Part shown: piece by piece, positions 12,900 through 23,600 of the stretch
Layout of the letters: the number at the start of each line of letters is the position of its first letter
How positions within the stretch are numbered: position 1 is the first letter of the stretch
NCBI GenBank assembly: GCA_033439795.1
Contig: JAUTDP010000010.1
Location: 496,001 to 560,000, forward strand
Reading direction: 5' to 3'
Length of the DNA: 64,000 nucleotides
Source: Sordaria brevicollis
Lineage: Eukaryota > Ascomycota > Sordariomycetes > Sordariales > Sordariaceae
The notes under the pieces: generated by a model
What the model saw: only the letters and a program-made list of their open reading frames with translations
The model's database searches: none
Told to the model about the DNA's origin: nothing
Program-made: the position numbers and the translations under genes

Positions 12900-14826
12900 A
12901 ATTAAAAGCTAAAAAATCTATCCTAAAAAGGAGGACGGTAAGGGTTAATTTATTATAAAAAAAAAGGGTTCCTAATTATATAAAAAAAAAAAAATAATAA
13001 AAAAAAAGAAATTCAAACCGTAGTATTATTTATCTCTTTATTTATACCCTCCTTCTCTCTTCCTATTAAATCTACTTTATCCTTAATAACCGAAAAGGCC
13101 GTAAAACTAAAAATCGAACGTATAAAAATAAGAACGGAGGTTAAAGTACTAAAAAAATTATAACTAAAAGAAAAAATCGAAGGCGAAACGCCGAAAATAG
13201 GAAAAGGGGAAATAATAGCCTCTATAAATTCGGCTTTAATAAATTCGGTAACGGTAACTTTAATGCAAAAATATATACCGCGGGTATAAAGGCGGGAAAG
13301 GGCTATAAATTTTTATTTCTTAACCGGAGGCCGGGGAATTTCTTCCTCCTCTTTAATAAAAAGGGAGCGGACGGCCGTAATAGGAAGGAAGCGGGTAGAA
13401 AAACCTCCTAACGATTTATTAATATTAACGATGACTTATTATTATTATAATTTAATAACCTCCTTAATAAAAATTTAGGTTTATAAAGAAATTAATTTTT
13501 AATAAAAAATATCTACTTCGGCGGCGGAGGTAATAATTATAATAATAATAAAAATTAAAGCGGGGGCTATAATAAATAGGGTAATAAGAGCGGAAATGGC
13601 CGTAGGGATAAATAAATTAAAGAAGAGGAATTCGAAAAAGCCGGTAAAAAAATAACTAAAAATTATAAATTTAAGAACGTACTTTATAAATTCGTTTATT
13701 AAAATTATTAAATTATAAACCTAAACGGCCTCGTTAATATTAATAAAATTTAAATATTTAACCGCTTATTAAACGATATAAATAATTTAAACTATAATAA
13801 AAATAAATTAATAAGTTTTACCCAATTTAATTGTATAAATAATATACTTTTTACTACCTTCGAAATCGGTATTCTAATAATAATAGTTATAAAAAAAGCA
13901 AATTTAATATTAATTCTTATTAAATTTATATTTAACGAAGGCCGCTATAATTTTATTCTTCGTCTATTTTACTTTATTACGAAACGAAGGTAAAATATTA
14001 TATAAAGCCGTTACTATATTAATTTTTTTACCCTTCTTACGTACGGAGGGGTTAAAGTTATTAAAATTAAATCCCTCCTTATCCTCTTCTAAATTAACGG
14101 GAATATTAATAAAAATTTAAATTAAATTTAAAATTATAATTAGGGTTAAAATTTAAAGCGGTAAAGCCGCGAAGAAAAAATTATTAACGTATTAACTAAT
14201 AAAATAAAAATAAAAGTAAATAGCCGGAACCGACCCGAAGGGGAAAAAAGGCGGAACCGTTACAGGAATCGAAAATACGGCCGGAGCCAAAGTAAAAGGA
14301 ATTCTAAATATAGCTTAATAATATTAAAAAGTAATATATTACTACTATTATTAAAAAATAAACGGGGAAGGTTATAGCGACGTAAATTAATAATAATATT
14401 AAAATTACTATTACGGGGTAACGAATATATTAAAAATACGTATTATTTTTAATTATTCGGAAGTAAATTTAAAAAAATCTATAATAAAGGAATTTAAATA
14501 TATAATTAATAAAAATCTATTAAAATTAGGGCTATAACGGAAAAGGGCTTATTAAAAGGATTTAATTTCGTATTAGAAAGAGGAAAAGGGAAGAAAAGGA
14601 AAAGAAAAAAGAGGAAGGGAAATAAAAAATTTTATAGGAGGGATAAGTTCGCAACGGGAAGAAAGCCTATAAATAGTTAATTAGCGTATAAATTAATTAA
14701 TTACGTATTAAGCGACTAATTACGTAAAATTAGGACAAAAATATAGGCGCGCAATTAAATTAGAAAGATTAAATTTTAAAAGGTATTTATAAATAATAAT
14801 TAAATAACGACCGTTATTATAGCAAT
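12900..14826. other. Extra internal 3' segment of the element, function unknown
   Basis: About 1.9 kb separates the chromodomain from the polypurine tract. The plus frame through 13060-13700 is long and broken by only a few TAA/TAG stops, with Lys/Arg-rich pieces such as KLKIERIKIRTEVK and EKIEGETPK. It could be a coding ORF, the antisense of one, or sequence from another repeat captured by the element. I recognise no domain on either strand. The segment is more purine-rich on the plus strand than the pol part. Confidence 0.4.
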
Positions 14827-14844
14827 TAAAAGGAGAGGAAGGGG
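14827..14844 (+). other. Polypurine tract
   Basis: AAAAGGAGAGGAAGGGG lies directly upstream of the right LTR, with only a few bases between. A purine run here is the primer for plus-strand DNA synthesis in LTR retroelements and fixes the element's orientation. Confidence 0.8.
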
Positions 14845-14848
14845 TTAA

Positions 14849-15094
14849 TATTATAGGGCTACCGCTTAGGGGTTATATTAAGCTCTATAGCCTAATTAAC
14901 TCTTTATAGTTATTCCTATAGTTCGGGCGATATGTACTACCTCTATAGAGTTATTTACGTACCTATAACCCCCTTTAAAAGGATAGAGTTTGCGACCCCG
15001 CTTTACGGTACGGCTTTTCCCCCTTTTCTCTTCGTAGAACCTTATTAATTTATTAGGCCCAGTATCTGTGCTATACTCTACTATCCCCCTTATA
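14849..15094 (+). repeat. Right LTR
   Basis: The 246-bp copy begins TATTATAGGGCTACCGCT and ends CCCCCTTATA, co-linear with 7423-7668. Its first half has lost more CA/TG than the left copy, whereas its last part keeps CAGTATCTGTGCTATAC, which is mutated in the left copy. The two LTRs therefore took different RIP hits. Confidence 0.92.
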
Positions 15095-15099
15095 ATAAC
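15095..15099. repeat. Target-site duplication (right), ATAAC
   Basis: Exact repeat of 7418-7422 immediately after the right LTR. Confidence 0.85.
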
Positions 15100-16740
15100 C
15101 TATTAACTTCGATAACGAATATTAAATAATCATTTTCTTCAATTCGCTCCGCCCTATAATTATAAATTTAAAAATTAAATCAGGTTTTAACTTTAACCCC
15201 GAAAATATAATACTATTTATAAACCTATAGGTCGATAAAACTTTTATACGACGCGGCGAAATATTTATTTAAATCGCTACCGGATCCTTTAAAGGATATT
15301 AAATCGCAATTAATAATTAGAATTATATAAAGGAAGAATTAAAATAAGTATATAAAGCCTAATTCGGCGATATTTTCAGTTATTTTTAAGAGTAAATTTA
15401 CGAAAGTTATAAGAAGGAAATTAAAAAGGGAATAATTATAGTAAAATATTATAAAAGGGGATAAGATTAAATAAGGAAGATATATATATTAGTTTTTTAA
15501 TTTTTTATTACTGCGGGACGTAGTAAAACGTCATCCGGAGGGTATTATTAGGAACCGATTAAATCCTACTAAAATATAGCTATAGACTTCGCTAATAAGT
15601 AAGACTAAGTTTATTCCCGTGCTACCGGTACTTAAATCGAATCCGGGAGGACTCGAATCTTCAACTTCTAGTCTAGACCATTATTAATAATATGATTATT
15701 CTATCCATCTTATTCCAACGCGGTGACCGTTCATTACGTAACACTATCCTTATTTTATCCGCTATCTTATCCGTCGTTTTAGGCTATTGTGCCCTAGTTG
15801 TACGGGTCCCCCTAGGCCTTCCTAGCGATACCCTTATATAATTTTAAAAATAAAGTATAGGGGGATATAAAAATTAGAAGGATTAATAAATATAATAAGG
15901 GTATACGACTCTCGGTTAATAATATTAGCGATTTAAAGTTATAAAACGTTAATATTTATCCCTATATATTTTTATATTAAAAGATATAATTAACCTTCTC
16001 CTTCGTTAATTCCTATAATATAATTACTTTTGCGTAACCGTTCGTTACGTAACCGATTCGTATATTATATTTATTAACGTTTTAGCGGTCGTATAAGGGG
16101 ATATTGGTAGCGAAGTTCTTGTATTAATTAAATTAATCGTTAATAGAATTATTATTTAATTCCTAAAAACGCCGTTTAATATCGACCGTACGTATAATTA
16201 TATTGCGAAATTTTAAATAATCTATTATAAATCTTTTAAATTAGCGATAATTGAATTTAATCGATGGGAGATTCGGTTACAACGAGCGTAATCAATTTAT
16301 TATAATTATTACTATTTCCCTTAACGTAGGGATTTTACTATAAAAGTAGAATATTATATATACGACGATAGTTTTTTCCTTATAGAAGTTTAATAATTGT
16401 AATCTATTATTAAATTGTAATAATATCGCTAATTAATTAATTTCCCGTAGTATTTTAACCTATTATATAATCGAATTACGAAATTTACTAATACGAATAG
16501 CGATTTACTTAATAGAAGGAAATTTCTTTAACGAATTCGAATATATATTATAAATAGATTTATAAGAGCGAGTATTAGTACGAATACGAATTTTGAGATA
16601 TTGGCGGGTATTAATAAGTCCGGCGGGCGTTTTAAGAAGGTTATTAAAATTTATTTATAGTAAATTTAATAAGTTTAATATATAAATTTAATAATCTATA
16701 GATAAATAAAATGTTTATTATTTTTACGTTTTTAAGAAGC
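15100..16740. other. AT-rich flank with a less RIP-mutated patch
   Basis: This continues the older repeat interrupted by the 7423-15094 element. The part 15500-15840 keeps CA/TG (for example AAAACGTCATCCGG and TTGTACGGGTCCCCC) and contains a tRNA-like sequence. A 17-bp motif ACCGTTCRTTACGTAAC occurs at 15726-15742 and again at 16037-16053 in the same orientation. No protein motif was recognised. From about 16740 rightward normal base composition returns. Confidence 0.55.
15639..15715 (-). pseudogene. Decayed tRNA-like sequence (possible Pol III promoter remnant)
   Basis: On the minus strand a B-box-like GATTCGAGTCC (15649-15659) differs from GGTTCGANTCC at one position, a G-to-A change. The flanking T-arm halves GAAGA and CCTCC become fully complementary if two G-to-A changes are reversed. 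An A-box-like TGGATAGAATAATCA (15692-15706) lies about 32 nt upstream. Outer segments GAATAAG and CGGATTC pair at five of seven positions. The 77-nt length is near tRNA size, but I cannot fold a proper seven-base anticodon loop. It may be a mutated tRNA gene or the head of a SINE. Confidence 0.4.
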
Positions 16741-16892
16741 GAATTGTTACGTTGATACGGTGCGAAATGAGGGTAGTCGTTATCCGAGATTACGATGTCA
16801 AAAAATGGTTTTACGTAGTATTAATAGGCAAAAGTATATAGGACCTATCGGCGTACTGTCTTAAGGTTTTGGTCTGTCCTATGGTTTTACCC

Positions 16893-16921
16893 CCCCCTCT
16901 TTGCGGATGCAAAAGAGGGGG
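16893..16921. repeat. GC-rich hairpin at the AT-block/island border
   Basis: CCCCCTCTTTGC, loop GGAT, then GCAAAAGAGGGGG: a 12-bp stem with one bulged base, about 150 bp inside the island. It could be a foldback-element remnant or a transcript end; no adjacent gene supports either. Confidence 0.45.
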
Positions 16922-19014
16922 TGATAGTCTTGGTACTAGAAACCTCCAAGTACACTCAATTCTCAACGTTGTATTACCGTCTCAACGACCGGAGGAAACA
17001 AGGCGATTGGATGACGAAAGCTGACAGAGTGAGTGACCAACGAACACTCGCCGATCATCAGGTTCTTTCACCATCAACTGCGATCGGGAAAGCTGAGTGA
17101 GACGGGCGGCAGAAAGAGCGACCTTTTGATATGGAAAAGGGAAAGTGCTGATCTGTCGAACACCTTGTTGGTACAGCTTGCCAGTGGAATGGCGTCCGAT
17201 GGCAGTTGCCAGAAAGACCGTCGAGTCCGTTGACTGGTCCGGGACAGCCAGCGACGAGCTGTGATTGGCCGAGGACTCAGTCGGAGATACCTCCTACCTG
17301 CCAGACGGATAGCCTGAGGGCGTGCCTATCGTATGATGCTAGCGAGGCACTGTCAGTGACTTCAACCCACCATTCAGCACCCAACTTGCGGAAGTTGCGC
17401 CTGGCCATGCCATCCCCCTGGCAACCGCAGCAAATCAGCGCACAACATGAGGGAGCGCCAAGGCTGCTGGGACCACTGGATCGGACAGCACCAGAGGAAC
17501 AACTGGAACGCAAACAGGGAATAAAAAAAAACCACTGCCAGAAATCCGTTACAGCATGATCCCGACTCACCACTGCAAGCGAGCACATATAGAACACGGT
17601 CTCCCCGGCGACCAAGTCATGAAAATGTCATCTTGAGATGGAGGATTCGAGAACTGCTCGCGCGTCAGTGGTATCATGCTTTCCTATTTCAGCATCGGCT
17701 GGCGGCCAACAAAGCAACCCACTGGTGGTCGGACGGATTCATCATTCAACACGGCTTCAGCACTCACACGGCACTGGTCTAACGAGGTCTAACGAGGTCT
17801 AACGAGGGGCTAGAATGGAAGGAACATCGGTCATCTGGATCTCAGACACTGGACGCTTGATGCGCTGAAAAAAGCAAGGGGCCCGGGGGGTAACTCCCAA
17901 CTACCGACGAGGGACCGGTCTTTCTTTCGTCCACATCTCGGAAACATTATTCTCTGCCGCACTCCTCCTTCCTCCCTACACATACAATACGGGTTCAGGT
18001 CCCGTGTCCCATCATCTCGCAAATTCTCTGGATCCTGTTGTTGAAGATCCAGGGCGGAACAATGCGTTATTATGGCGGAAAGGGACAACCTTGTTGGAGG
18101 GGGAAAGTGGAAATTTCCATGATGATGCCTCCAGAGGGTCCAGAGAGCTGACTTACACACTACAAAGCCGTTGCCAATCCCCCCCACTACCACAGCAACC
18201 GGACCACTTGCACTGCACCACTTGCACCACTACCTACTACCACCGAACGCGCGCACCAGTGGGCAACCGCCACCAGCAACCGGCGACACCTCCGACTGTC
18301 CAAGGGGAAGGAAGCGAAAGGGACACTCACCGGGACCACTTCAAACTTGACCGACCACGCCGGATGGAAACACAACTCGTTTTTTTCTTTATTTTTGTTT
18401 TTCACTCAAAACTCATTCCTTCGACACAGTACAACTGCATCCATCTTCCTGACGTCAGGTACGGTAGTCCATGGGATTTGCAAATTCGCAGCTCATATAT
18501 CCATTCCTTCCCCAATTCTCGTCCTCGCTTTGCCAACGACCCAAAAGAGCACCAATCTCGCCATCAAAGTTCACCCCCGACAACGCTAGAGGTACCACTG
18601 GCTATCATCACCATTACCACTGCCACTACCACTAGAGGTACCTCTAACCACCACTCAGCACTAGCACTCCACTTTCATCGCCGCCGCCGCCACCACTCAC
18701 CGTCACTACAATGTCACCACCGCCATCTGAAAGTCAACGGGACAAAAACCACAGAGCCCCTCGAAAGCATTGAGAACACAGCACAGCACAGAGGACACCA
18801 GTGTCGACGGATCGAAGCAGAGCACCACACGGGAAACCGTCTCAAGCCAGTCGGAAAACATACTAAAAATTATGCAGAAAAAAGCAAGAGATATCATATA
18901 TGAGCTCGGACGCCAAATTCCAGATTTCCCAGGAGACAAAGACACAACAGACCACGCCCACGCACGCCAAAAATGCAAAAGAAAAAAAAGGGAGAAAAGA
19001 CAACACTCTGGATC
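16922..19014. other. Island DNA without a recognised gene; 3' flank of the bHLH gene
   Basis: Composition is normal. Open frames here are short or low-complexity (His/Thr/Arg-rich) and match no family I know. A 10-bp unit GGTCTAACGA is repeated three times at 17776-17805. The part just left of 19015 is presumably the 3' UTR of the minus-strand bHLH gene. Confidence 0.45.
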
Positions 19015-20646
19015 TCAGCTCGAATGCGACAACGAGACGGTCGACTCTCGCCTCTTTGTCTCCAACTCTTGCATCAACTTTGCGTTTGTATCTTGAAGCT
19101 CGCAAATATGACGACACGCCCTCTCCAGGACCTCGGCTTTGCTCCAGTTCCTCGACTTCCGCCCAGACGAGGATGAAGGCGGCTGGGACCCCTCGTCGTT
19201 CTCGGACTCGACTTTGGATTCCGTGCTAGGGCTGTCAGGGAGCACTTTGAGGAGGTTGTCAAAGTATTCGTGCAATCGGTTGCGGTATTGCTTCTCCACC
19301 TGGTTGTGGTTCACGCGTGCCCGGCGCTCTTCCGCAGACTCTCCAGGCTTCTGTGCAGACTTGGGACGCACCACCTTGCGGGCAGCGGTGCGCAAAGCAC
19401 GGCCGGATGCAGGTACAGGTTCGGTGTTCTCTTGACCACACACTTTGCGGGCAGACTCAGGAGTCTTCTTTCTACCACGCTTCTTGGGTTCGGCGATTTC
19501 AGGCTCTGGCTGGTCGAGCGCGGGGGTTTGCATACGCCCGTCAGAACTGGGCGTCGCAACCTCGGCACTGTGTTGAGAATGGCTTGGGGAGGAAACAAAG
19601 TTGTTTGCATTTATGGCCCCAGCTACATTTTTCAGCGACAGCGGAGCTGCAAGATTGGGCAGACTGGGTCTTATCGCCCTTGCTTCGGCTGTGCTGCCTT
19701 TGTCAAACGAAGAACGCATCGGCCACGGGTTTTGCTCGACGCTGTAGGGGCTTGCCATGATATCGGGATTGGACCACTCAAAGCCGGTGACAGGGTTCAC
19801 GGCATCTGGTGTGAGAGGGAAACTGATGTTGCTTGCAGCGCTACTGAATGTACCCATGGGGCTGGGCATGTAGCCGTTCATGGCCTCTCCTCCGACTGGA
19901 GTTGCTGGATCCGCGGAGGACCATGGTGAGCCGGCCTGAACGGCGTTGTCGAGAGGGAGTTGACACGGCGGCGCTGCGGTCGCGTCAATGCCTCTTGCAC
20001 CCACGCTGTGCGACACGGAGGGTGCGCGGCCTTGGTATCGCTGAGCGAACATGTGGGAAGAAATATCGTCGCCTCCGAGGTACATGTTTGTATTCGCCAT
20101 CAGAGCCATATCGGGGGTCTGCCACGGGGCTAATCCATACTGCGACGGCATCGGTTGAGGCTCGACGTTGGGAGACGGCAATTGTTCCGGTCGGTACATG
20201 GGATAAGAAAACTGGATGTTGGACGCCGTCTGTCAGCACATGATCCGACGAACAGTCTGAAAAGGAAGAAACAATTGGCCTCCGCACACGCTGCGAGAAA
20301 ATTCGACGATGACGATTCGAAACGGTTCCTCGAAAAAAAAAAAAAAAAAAACCACACGACTTGCGCACTGTGTATTCACGACATGAACAACGACACACAC
20401 TCGGGACATCAAAAATCAAAAGATGCCATTTGTATGGGTTCTCAGCTTTCGCCGTGTTCAATTGCAGCCGAATACTAGCACTGGGCGAGGACTTGCCGAC
20501 ACGTCGACTGACCTTTCTTATCTTGCGATTCCGACACAGAAAAAATGGAAAGAAACAGAAAACGGGCTTTCACGAACCTGATAGTGAGCCATGTCGGACG
20601 GCCTGCGAACGATAGGTTGAGGGTGTGGATGGCTGAGGTAGTCCAT
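19015..20646 (-). CDS. bHLH transcription factor with SREBP-type basic region
   Basis: Two exons, 20646-20578 and 20229-19015, are joined across a 348-nt intron. The donor is CAG|GTTCGT, the acceptor GCTGACAG|ACG, and the phase is 0. The product is 427 residues. The start at 20646 (MDYLSHPHPQP) is chosen because it splices in frame; the ATG at 20199 would drop 33 residues. The N-terminal two thirds are Pro/Ser-rich and probably disordered. An AT-hook-like KKRGRKK lies near residues 272-278. The basic region NHNQVEKQYRNRL is near 330-342, with His331, Glu335, Tyr338 and Arg339. Tyr in place of Arg marks the SREBP type and widens DNA choice to E-box and sterol-element sites. Helix 1 (FDNLLKVLP), an unusually long acidic/Ser loop of about 33 residues, and helix 2 (KAEVLERACRHICELQ) follow, then a short zipper-like tail. 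No membrane segments are seen, so a plain nuclear regulator is inferred, not a membrane-bound SREBP. Confidence 0.85.
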
Positions 20647-23600
20647 GTTGTGGTGTATCGCTTCAGGTTGGTGATGTTGATGGCGATGGCTTGCGATGGC
20701 GATGGGTGTGTGGCTGCTTTGGTTTCGTTGCAGTCGGCGGTCGTTGGTGTGGTGGTTTTGCTGGTCTGGATTTTGGCAAGGTACGCGGGGCACACGGTTT
20801 ATGCTGTTCTCGTTGATCTCGACTGGTTTCCATGGGTACCTATTCCGAACCGGGCGACGTCTGGCTGCCACTTTCCATTTTACTCCTCAGGGATGCTCGG
20901 CATTGGTCAAGCCAAGTGCAGCTATGCCCGTGAGCGTCGGAGGGTCAAAACAGCAGGCAAAAGTGGAAGAAAGCCAGCAGCAGACATGGCCTGCACCTGG
21001 GCTTCCACTGACGGACACCCAACACACCGCAAACCCCAACCGGTGCAGGTACAGACAGACCCCCGGACACCATGCCCTTGTCGTATGGATTCTTAGCGTC
21101 GGTTCTGCCCACTGAGCGAGCACCCCCCCTCTCTCTCTCTTCGACCACACCCCCCCATTTCAATAATACCCTGGCTCTGGACGCGCAGCAATTTGCAACC
21201 GACAGGCCCCAAACATTGCGAGTTTCGCGCAGTCTGACAGACGGACTGATGCTCAGCTATGGGTTACGGGTTTATCGGTCATGGGCACGCATTCTCCATG
21301 TCAGAATCAGCAGCATTGGAAAGCTCAAAGGGCATCTCGATGGAGAGTGGCATTGGATGAAGATCGCTTCAAGTTTCAATGCAGTGGTGAGTAATGATTG
21401 CCCGGCACAATGCAGACCCCCCTTGTTGCCCTTGGTTTCCCAACACGGAATGGACGGGCTGACCCTCCGACTCCGAGAGCAACCAGACAGTACCACATAT
21501 CTCAACGCCCGCAATGCACGACTGGGCACGAACAAGACAAATCACGCCGGCATTGTCTAGGTGTACCACAGCCCTGCGACGCCTTTTTTCTTTCCTGGAC
21601 ATTGCAGCTTCGTCGTCGCTCCTTGTGTCGGGTAAAGTCGGCAAACATGAACATTAGCAGCCTGCGCCAGAAACCAAAACGGCTTGATGGGTGGAATTCC
21701 TCAAAGGCAGGGAAATCTTCTTGTGCTCAGGCTTGGATTGGAGCTCGCAAGCCCGTTACGCTTCTAGTGTGCGACTGAAGGGAAATCAATGGAAATCCCG
21801 AAGCCCCACTCGACGTGATTGGTGAGGTGGGATCCTGTGGAGAGTTCGGCGACTGAAAGCACCTGGTGCTGCAAGTGTTCCAGTTGTGTCCCAGTGGATG
21901 TCCAGTGGTGGTCCAGCGATGGTCCCCACGATACGCAATTGTGGGAGCACTTTTGCAGCAGTGGCTTCGCTTTTTCCCTTGCCCAGCAAGGATTGGCCGA
22001 CCTTTCCAGCCTAGCACAGCGCGCTTGTATGGTAGCGTTGCAACGGTCATTCGACACCTGTTCTCGCACAAAAGCCATCGCGATCCGTCAATTGTTGCCA
22101 GTCTGGGACCCGGCCCATGCACTGTGCAGATCTGGGAGATGATGCTGCTCGAGATCTCTCAGGGGGGATGGATGCATTGTCTCCCAGGCCTCCCCGGAGG
22201 GTGTCTGTCTTGGAACTGGATGGCATAGCTGCATCGTCACTGCCTGCCCTGGGACATTCAGGGTCTCAGGCTGTACACACCACGTCTGTGAAGGACCACT
22301 GGGAAACGCTGGAACTGCTGGGACTGCTGGGACTGCTGCCGGGTTGGGCAAAGGGAGTGGGCTGGCTGCGGTGTGAGACATGGGCTCACCAAGTGCGGTG
22401 AAGGAGAAAGGGCATGGGCTCACCTGACGGAGCCAGTAAGATGAAGCTTGACAAGTCGCCAACCCCATCTGCCAATCTCTTGCCGGTTGTCAAGAGGTTC
22501 TAGGCCAATCCATGAGGTCATTTCGCTCCCCCACGCCTTGCCAGACAGACAGGTACGAGCAGTACGAACACGCTGCCCACGAAATCGCATGGGTTTTCCA
22601 CCTCTGGTTGCAAGCTAACGCCGCAAATGAGCAGCCACTCGAAATTGTTCGCATGGACGATCTTCTCGCAGCAAGATAGAGTATCACTGAGCCACTCTGA
22701 TCGGCTCCGAGTTTCAGCCGTATCTCATTGATTCACAGTCGGTGAGCATGGCCAACAATCGATCAAAGAGCAAGCACAATATCCGGCTGGAGAGTGCGTG
22801 GCTGGAGAACGCGATTTCGCTTCTTCAGGTACCCTCGAACCTTGATTAGGTTTTTTTTGGCTTCTTGGCATGTGGGTGCTTGGCCCTGGCGCATGCCGTT
22901 TTGGTGGTGATGTGGACGGCTGCAACGATGTGGAGGCACCCATCAAGCGAATAGGATGGCGCTTGAGATCGTTTCCCCTCTCCATTCGAACCGGGAAATA
23001 ATGGATTTGCGGTCCTTCATCTTGCCAGCAACAACCGTCTACCGACCATGTCCATGTTCAGCGTCCCGCGGAGTTGCGATGATGGATGATATGCGACCTC
23101 AAACGACAAAACTACCTGCCTGCCTGGGCGCTCTCGACGACCTCAACTCACCCAAGCGCACATTTTGAGGTTGAGGGATGCGAGGGGAGATGAGGTCTGA
23201 TAGGAAGGGAGATTGCGGAAGCAGCCAGCGGATATGCAGCTCATGCTGCCGCAAGCATGGTTATCCTGGAGCATCACAGCATTCAGCATTGTTCAGCAAG
23301 TCATCGATCCGACCCTGGACCACCAAAACGCTATCCTAACTACAAATGGACCGCCCATCAAACCTCATGTTCAGCCTGCTTACGACACTTCACTATCTGG
23401 TGAGCAAACTCCAGGCTGGTTTGTCGTCCAGTCGAGACACTTCAGCCCATTGATGGTGAAACGGCGGTAACATGAGCGCGCATCTACCTTCTATGCCTCA
23501 ACCTGGTGATGTCCAGAGATGAAGGGAAATGGTGGTTGTCATGCTTTGCACGTTTACCAACAGACCAGGGCACGGCGATATGGCCATGGATATATCAGGG

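Larger units (their letters stand above)
7423..15094 (+). mobile_element. Full-length RIP-mutated Ty3/Gypsy LTR retrotransposon (7.67 kb)
   Basis: Two 246-bp LTRs (7423-7668 and 14849-15094) of identical length are flanked by the 5-bp duplication ATAAC. A polypurine tract ends two bases before the right LTR, so the element reads on the plus strand. Inside, in order, are protease-like, RT, RNase H, integrase and chromodomain relics, a chromovirus arrangement. The left LTR starts TG; the right one starts TA, as RIP would produce, and both end in TA where CA is expected. All genes carry many TAA/TAG stops, so it is immobile. Between chromodomain and polypurine tract is an extra segment of about 2 kb. 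It interrupts older AT-rich repeat DNA. Confidence 0.92.

Noticed and set aside
17776..17805. Three GGTCTAACGA units as a possible telomere-like array
   Set aside because: Only three units, not a TTAGGG-type sequence; a trivial tandem repeat.
18004..18903. 299-codon plus-strand open frame
   Set aside because: Low-complexity His/Thr/Arg composition, no domain, lies in the 3' flank of the bHLH gene; openness is explained by C-rich simple repeats.
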